Shown here piece after piece: positions 6,853 through 10,235 of a stretch of 10,235 nt of DNA (position 1 is the first letter of the stretch; each line of letters starts with the position of its first letter). The DNA is taken from assembly GCA_030447145.1 (NCBI GenBank), contig JAUJLY010000069.1, positions 1 through 10,235 of the forward strand, written 5' to 3'. The stretch comes from Thermomicrobiales bacterium. Lineage in GTDB: Bacteria; Chloroflexota; Chloroflexia; Thermomicrobiales; UBA6265. The notes beneath the pieces were generated by a model. The model worked only from the letters and a program-made list of their open reading frames with translations. It had not been told where the DNA came from and searched no databases. Position numbers and translations under genes: made by a program.

Positions 6853-7481
6853 CGATCATTGCCCGGGATGCCCTCGGTCATGATCCGGCGGACAACGGGG
6901 CTCTCGAACTCCTCGCGCAGCAGGTCGTAATAGATGTCGTCCCAATAGCGCCCATCAAAAAAGCGGGCCTGGCGACGGCGTCCAAACTCCCTGAAACCGG
7001 CCTTGACGTAGGCTTTCTGGCCCGCGATGTTCCAGCCAAAGGTGAGCAGCCAGATGCTGTTCAGCTCCATCGCGTTGAATCCATAGTCGCAGATCAGGCG
7101 GACCGCCTCTGTGCCCAAGCCGCGGCCGCGCGCGTCCCGCTCGCCGATCATGATGCCGAGCTCAGCGGAGCGATTCCTGACGTCGATGCCGTGCAGGTCG
7201 ACCCCACCGATCGGCCGGTATGATGGGCGCTCGTAGATCGTGAAGAAGGCCATTCGCTCATTCTTGACGACTCCTTCATACCAGGTAATCTCCTCGTCCA
7301 GCGACATCGGCCTGGACACCAGGAATCGTGTTACCGACAGATCGTTGATCCATGCCTGGTAGAGTGGAAGGAGGTCACGACGGATCGGGCCGAGGGCGAT
7401 CTTGTCACCCTCAGTGGTGATGAGCGGTCGAGCGTCGGTCACCCGGCTGTCATCTTCAGCGTGAGGGGATTCAGGAGTCAT
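6849..7481 (-). CDS. GNAT family N-acetyltransferase (RimJ/RimL type), second copy
   Basis: A 210-aa acetyltransferase of the RimJ/RimL branch. Visible are the N-terminal GPIRRDLLPLYQAWINDLSV (31-50), a central ELGIMIGERDAR strand (107-118), the acetyl-CoA loop RGRGLGTEAVRL (118-129), then NSIWLLTFGWNIAGQKAYVKAG (141-162, an N-A-Y type motif B). A C-terminal extension of about 20 residues (EEFESPVVRRIM...) follows the core. The start at 7481 is supported by GGGAG 8-9 nt upstream. The first 20 residues are acidic and look disordered. It begins 40 nt after the stop of the secreted-protein gene with no terminator between, so the two are probably co-transcribed from the promoter at 8341-8368. Its last codons converge on the macro gene with a 4-nt stop overlap. 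The substrate is unknown; it is only distantly like the GNAT at 2545-3138. Confidence 0.9.
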   Translation of the reverse strand: MTPESPHAEDDSRVTDARPLITTEGDKIALGPIRRDLLPLYQAWINDLSVTRFLVSRPMSLDEEITWYEGVVKNERMAFFTIYERPSYRPIGGVDLHGIDVRNRSAELGIMIGERDARGRGLGTEAVRLICDYGFNAMELNSIWLLTFGWNIAGQKAYVKAGFREFGRRRQARFFDGRYWDDIYYDLLREEFESPVVRRIMTEGIPGNDR

Positions 7482-7521
7482 GTGCTTGTCTCCCGCGATT
7501 GGAGTCAGTTATGGCGTCTTC

Positions 7522-8253
7522 CTATCCTGCCGGTTGGGACTCGTCCTGGGCGGCCGCTCCCAGGTGCCGGGTTCCGGCTATCGCAAGGGCCAGTGCGTCC
7601 TCCCATAGTGCGTCGACATCAACGTTCACTCCACCGGACATCACCATGCCCATGACGGCAACGTTACCCACCGGAATGGCAACCCATTGCATGACAACCT
7701 CGATGCCGTTGGTCAAGGTGGAGATCGTTATTACGTAGGTGACCGTATCATCGATCGTGATCTCCGATACCTCTACGTCAGCCGCCTGGTCCCCGATCGT
7801 GTCCAGCAGCACTTTGCCGAGGCCCTCGAGGGACTCGGCGTTGATCTCTTCACCGTATACCAGGTAGTTCAGGGAGGCAGTGGTGTAGATGCTGGCCGGA
7901 CCGCCTGCTGCGGGAGATGCGCCCGGGGAAGGAGAGGCAGATGCACCCGTGCCTGGCTGGTAGTCGATTGAGTACATGACCGTGCCGATGACCTCTCCCA
8001 TCGCGGCCCCGGCAATGTTGCCGGTATTGCCGGGAACGGATCCTGGATCGACGTATTCAGCGTTGGAGAACGCCGGAGGGAGATCGTCGGCGTTCATCGG
8101 AGCCTTCAGGGCCGGGACAAGCGACTCTGGATCCCGCTCCAGGACCGTCTCGGCGATCGAGGGAATATCGATATCCTCCTGGGCATTGACGAGCGGCGCA
8201 GGTGCGAGCGTCGCACCAAACAGAAGGATGAGTAACGCATGAAATGAGCGCAT
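7522..8253 (-). CDS. secreted protein of unrecognised family (intact paralog)
   Basis: I do not recognise this 243-aa protein. Residues 1-24 are a clear Sec signal peptide (Arg at position 2, long Leu/Ala core, cleavage expected after VNA before QEDID). There is no lipobox Cys, and the mature protein has no Cys and no further obvious membrane anchor. Next come an acidic helical part (SIAETVLERDPESLVPALKA, 32-51), DLPPAFSNAEYVDP (57-70), a strand segment around VMYSIDY (92-98), a Ser/Pro/Ala/Gly spacer (about 103-121), LNYLVYGEEI (128-137) and a hydrophobic core with VAIPVGNVAV (191-200). The upstream gene (8494-9240) is a paralog collinear over the whole length. The start at 8253 has AGAGGA 8 nt upstream. 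A good promoter lies 90 nt upstream, and the GNAT gene follows 40 nt downstream. It was first considered longer, to 8466, but that would cross the promoter and terminator. Confidence 0.85.
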   Translation of the reverse strand: MRSFHALLILLFGATLAPAPLVNAQEDIDIPSIAETVLERDPESLVPALKAPMNADDLPPAFSNAEYVDPGSVPGNTGNIAGAAMGEVIGTVMYSIDYQPGTGASASPSPGASPAAGGPASIYTTASLNYLVYGEEINAESLEGLGKVLLDTIGDQAADVEVSEITIDDTVTYVITISTLTNGIEVVMQWVAIPVGNVAVMGMVMSGGVNVDVDALWEDALALAIAGTRHLGAAAQDESQPAG

Positions 8254-8340
8254 GGACGCATTCCTCTCGAGCAGTGGTGTCGCCGTGACGCCTTCCCTTG
8301 ACGGCAAGGAAGCGATTGGGCGACGGTGTTGTGTCAGCCA

Positions 8341-8368
8341 ATCATACCTGCGGGCGTTACGCTGGCAA
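8341..8368 (-). promoter_or_regulatory. sigma70-type promoter for the intact secreted paralog (and GNAT)
   Basis: On the minus strand: -35 TTGCCA (plus 8363-8368; 5 of 6), a 16-bp spacer, and -10 TATGAT (8341-8346; 5 of 6). The predicted transcript start is near 8334, giving a leader of about 80 nt to the ATG at 8253. It lies just downstream of the palindromic terminator of the preceding gene, where a promoter for the next unit is expected. This is the best promoter match in the window. Confidence 0.6.
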
Positions 8369-8424
8369 TGTCGCGATCCAACACCCCGAGAAGGGAGCCT
8401 GGATTCGTCTCGATTGTCCCTGGC

Positions 8425-8461
8425 AGAAAACCGGTCCCGCTTGGGTAGGGACCGGTTTTCT
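8425..8461 (-). terminator. perfect 14-bp palindromic terminator between the two secreted paralogs
   Basis: AGAAAACCGGTCCC (8425-8438) and GGGACCGGTTTTCT (8448-8461) are perfect reverse complements around a 9-nt loop. Read on the minus strand, the GC stem is followed by TTTTCT, a short U tract at the base of the helix. It lies 32 nt past the stop at 8494. By symmetry it also has TTTTCT on the plus strand, so it could act in both directions, although no plus-strand gene enters it from the left nearby. Confidence 0.8.
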
Positions 8462-8493
8462 GTCAATACATTGTATTGCTGGTCGCGCGACGT

Positions 8494-9240
8494 CTAATCG
8501 GCGTCCTTGGCAATCGCGCCAAGATAGTCAGCGCCAGCGAGGGCCAGATCCTGTGAGACCGCGAGTACCGCGTCGGCGTCGACCTCGGTTCCCGCCTCGA
8601 CGGCCATAGAGATGACCATCGTGTTTCCGACGGGGATCGCAACCAGCTGGACGACCGACTGAACGCCCTCCTCACTGATAAGGTAGGTGATCAGCGCGCC
8701 ATCGACACCAGCGATCTCGATATCCTCCACCGTGGCTTCCATTCCTGCCGCACCAGCTTCCGGGCTAGCGGCGTCGCCTGTCTCGCCGGCGAGGCCCTCC
8801 TGGGCTCATGATTTAAAGTCCTCCAGGTCAGCGGTCGTGATTTCTTTACCCATGAAGATGTAGTTCAGGAAGGCCAAGCCGATGCTGAAGCTGGCTTCAG
8901 CCGAGCCGGACTCAGGGGTAGCGGTGGCCCCCAAGGCAGCAGGGTCGAAATCTATGGCGTAGCCAACGCTGCCCCAGGCGCCCTCGAGATCGCTGGCGGG
9001 GAGCACACCTTCCTCGGCGCTGGCAGTCTCGGGATCGACGAACGTCGCGTTCGAGAAGCCTTCCGGCAGGTCCTCATCTGCTATCGGCGTCTCAAGGGCG
9101 GTCATCAGTGCCTCTTGATCCGCCTTCAGGACCGTCTCTGCAACGGCCTCAAGATCCACGTCGTCCTGCGCAGCAGCCAGCGGAGCCAACGACATGGCGA
9201 AACACGCCGCCATGGCCAGCACGAGAAGAAGCTTTCGCAT
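8494..9240 (-). pseudogene. secreted protein paralog interrupted by one in-frame TGA
   Basis: The frame from ATG 9240 to TAG 8494 has 248 codon positions and matches the 243-aa neighbour from end to end, but codon 145 is TGA (8806-8808). The N-terminal piece is 144 aa: signal peptide 1-24 (cleavage after LAAA before QDDVD), AETVLKADQEALMTALE (34-50), DLPEGFSNATFVDP (57-70), GYAIDFDP (93-100) and LNYIFMGKEI (125-134). After the TGA, 103 sense codons stay open, with EDIEIAGVDGALITYL (172-187) and VVQLVAIPVGNTMVIS (196-211) matching the paralog. There is one lesion and no frameshift, so the break is recent, is a sequencing error, or is read through. Only a poorly spaced ATG (8742, codon 167) could restart the second half. 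FKS-stop-AQEG would read naturally with Trp, one base away (TGG). The function is unknown; the mature protein is predicted to be extracytoplasmic. Confidence 0.75.
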
Positions 9241-9515
9241 ATGTCCCTGTTTCCTTTCCCCGCTCGGGCGCACGTCAATCCAAACCGGCAGATGTCGATG
9301 CCGGAAGAGAGCGTAACCATAGCATGCAGGAATGGCGGTCACGATGCAGCAGCAACTGTTGCCCTTCATGGTGCCTCGTTTCAGTGGAGGCAAAAGTCCT
9401 TTGCCTCGATTCGGTCCCAACCATTCGCCACCGAGTAAAATGCGAGCACGAAACCCAAGAATGAGCAGCCGGTTCAGTGCAAGAAGGTTCCCGGCGAACG
9501 AAAGGATCTTGATGC
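9241..9515. other. divergent spacer between the secreted paralog and the zinc-ribbon/PH gene
   Basis: No convincing coding frame lies in these 275 bp. The spacer holds a perfect 8-bp hairpin, GAGGCAAA (9387-9394), AGTCC loop, TTTGCCTC (9400-9407), with no T run after the stem on the plus strand. It also has a -10-like TAAAAT on the plus strand (9436-9441, 5 of 6, no matching -35) that could serve the plus-strand gene, with a start near 9448. The hairpin lies between the two candidate start sites. Confidence 0.4.
9316..9324 (-). promoter_or_regulatory. weak candidate extended -10 promoter for the interrupted secreted gene
   Basis: On the minus strand TGCTATGGT gives TATGGT (4 of 6; plus 9316-9321) with an upstream TGn, about 75 nt before the ATG at 9240. 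No -35 is recognisable at 16-18 bp. This is the only candidate I found on that side of the divergent spacer. Confidence 0.22.
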
Positions 9516-10079
9516 ATGCAGACTTCCTCGCGGATCTTTTGTCCTGATTGCGGTGCCCGGAACGACCCCACCGACCGTTTCTGCCAAAGTTGCGGTCGAT
9601 CCCTTGAGGATGTCCGAGAGGTAGCTGCGGCCACTAATCCGGTGACTGTGGGCGATGAGAAGGATCAGTCTGGTCGGCTGCTGGCGGATGATGGTTTGCC
9701 CATCGGTGAGGATCTGGACGGCGTGCCTGATGGCGAGCGAGTGCTCTGGGAAGGGCGTCCCAGCATCCTCTGGTCCCCGCGAATGGCGCTCACGCACCGC
9801 TATAAACTCACCAACCAGCGCCTCATCACGACGTTCGGCTTCATCGGCCGGCGAACCGAGGAGATCGATCTCTTCCGGGTCAACGATGTCGGTGTCAAGC
9901 AACATCCGCTAGAGCGCATTACCCGGATCGGGGATGTTTACATTTCCTCCGCGGACCAGAGCTCTCCCATCAGGTATCTCAACAATGTAAAGACGCCTGA
10001 CCGGGTCAAGGATCTGTTACGCGAGTCTTCCCGACAGGAACGACAGCGGCGGCGCGTGCTCCTGCGCGAGGACGTTTAG
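9516..10079 (+). CDS. zinc-ribbon protein with bacterial PH domain
   Basis: A 187-aa soluble protein of two parts. Residues 9-26 form a small zinc ribbon, C9PDC12 and C23QSC26, of the kind found at the N-terminus of many bacterial membrane-associated or regulatory proteins. An acidic linker follows (about 30-72). Residues 74-170 look like a bacterial PH (bPH_2/YdbS-YdbT type) domain: GERVLWEGRPS, then YKLTNQRLITTFGFIGRRTEEIDLFRV, DVGVKQHPLERITRIGDVYI, the turn SADQSSP, and a final helix TPDRVKDLLRES. No membrane segment is seen, unlike the YdbS/YdbT proteins. The basic tail (RQERQRRRVLLRE) might bind acidic lipid or nucleic acid. The function is unknown; a protein- or membrane-binding adaptor is an inference. 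The ATG at 9516 has AAGGA 9 nt upstream. Its TAG overlaps the stop of the convergent gene. Confidence 0.82.
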   Translation: MQTSSRIFCPDCGARNDPTDRFCQSCGRSLEDVREVAAATNPVTVGDEKDQSGRLLADDGLPIGEDLDGVPDGERVLWEGRPSILWSPRMALTHRYKLTNQRLITTFGFIGRRTEEIDLFRVNDVGVKQHPLERITRIGDVYISSADQSSPIRYLNNVKTPDRVKDLLRESSRQERQRRRVLLREDV

Positions 10080-10234
10080 CGCGGGCTGGAATCGACATCC
10101 AGGGGAGCTTGCCAGCCGGTGGCGCGTTCTTGCTCCTCGTAGCAGTCAAGATGAGGACAAGGGTGGTCGGACGCCGCACCCTCTGGCTGGCCTGTTGAAC
10201 AGCAGTGATTGTTCGGAAGGAGCTGCGAGTGTTC
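10076..10234 (-). CDS. C-terminal end of an unrecognised Cys/His-containing protein (cut by window edge)
   Basis: A minus-strand frame enters from the right edge and ends in TAA at 10076-10078, giving 52 visible residues with no internal stop. It contains HCC (10-12) and CPHLDC (26-31), a spacing that could bind a metal, then YEEQERATGWQAPLDVDSSPR. The composition is balanced and protein-like, and the other two minus frames here look less so. The start lies outside. It is a convergent neighbour of the zinc-ribbon/PH gene with a 4-nt stop overlap. It is too short to name; it could be a chance open frame. Confidence 0.45.
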   Translation of the reverse strand, partial: EHSQLLPNNHCCSTGQPEGAASDHPCPHLDCYEEQERATGWQAPLDVDSSPR

Positions 10235-10235
10235 A

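Noticed and set aside
8254..8466. A longer N-terminus for the intact secreted protein, to 8466
   Set aside because: It would include the promoter and terminator and bury the signal peptide; the ATG at 8253 has a good Shine-Dalgarno.
8494..8742. An independent 82-aa gene starting at 8742
   Set aside because: It is in the same frame as, and collinear with, the C-terminal third of the paralog, and its AGGA directly abuts the ATG. It is best read as the 3' part of the interrupted gene.
8740..8808. Selenocysteine recoding of the TGA at 8806-8808
   Set aside because: The aligned residue in the paralog is not Cys and neighbouring residues are not a redox motif. The sequence after the TGA has only a short CTCGCCGGCGAG palindrome, not a convincing bacterial SECIS hairpin.
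8494..9240. A genetic code in which TGA means Trp
   Set aside because: The genome looks high-GC and Chloroflexota-like, Trp is encoded by TGG in the conserved genes, and dxs and the first GNAT gene end in TGA at normal protein lengths. It is not absolutely excluded, because dxs and rsmG happen to be in frame.
1..10235. Defence island, prophage, transposon, CRISPR array or biosynthetic cluster
   Set aside because: No integrase, transposase, repeat-spacer array, terminal inverted repeats, Cas/restriction/toxin genes or modular synthase was found on either strand.

Overview
The window is high-GC bacterial chromosome, densely packed on both strands, with housekeeping genes at the left and centre and lineage-specific genes at the right. 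The style of Dxs, SucC/SucD, the CxxC-x17-CxxC zinc-ribbon protein and the RimJ/RimL-type GNATs suggests a Chloroflexota bacterium, possibly near Thermomicrobia/Sphaerobacter. That is an inference from protein flavour; there is no rRNA here to confirm it. No phage, IS element, CRISPR array, tRNA or rRNA was seen.

Left part (1-3725, all minus strand): the 5' end of rsmG, cut by the window edge; complete dxs directly upstream of it (9-nt gap, probably one operon); a GNAT acetyltransferase; a clear rho-independent terminator; and a small protein with two four-Cys zinc ribbons joined by a Gly/Ser/Tyr-rich linker. That protein's gene probably has its own extended -10 promoter and a structured leader of about 140 nt. 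A 460-bp AT-richer divergent spacer (3726-4185) separates it from sucC.

Centre (4186-6852, plus strand): sucC and sucD encode the beta and alpha subunits of succinyl-CoA synthetase (TCA cycle). A strong U-less hairpin follows, then a macro-domain protein of the MacroD/YmdB type (ADP-ribose / O-acetyl-ADP-ribose hydrolase). The macro gene converges on a second GNAT gene, and their stop codons overlap by 4 nt.

Right part (6849-10235): on the minus strand, two paralogous secreted proteins of a family I do not recognise lie in tandem, separated by a perfect 14-bp palindromic terminator. The downstream copy (243 aa, promoter at 8341-8368) is intact and probably co-transcribed with the second GNAT. 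The upstream copy is interrupted by one in-frame TGA at codon 145 and otherwise stays open to its end. Divergent from it on the plus strand is a zinc-ribbon plus bacterial PH-domain protein. Its stop codon overlaps that of a minus-strand gene running in from the right edge.

There is no evidence for a defence island or other recognisable new multi-gene system. The most notable items are the secreted paralog pair with its lone nonsense codon, the Gly/Ser/Tyr-rich double zinc-ribbon protein, and the zinc-ribbon/PH protein.
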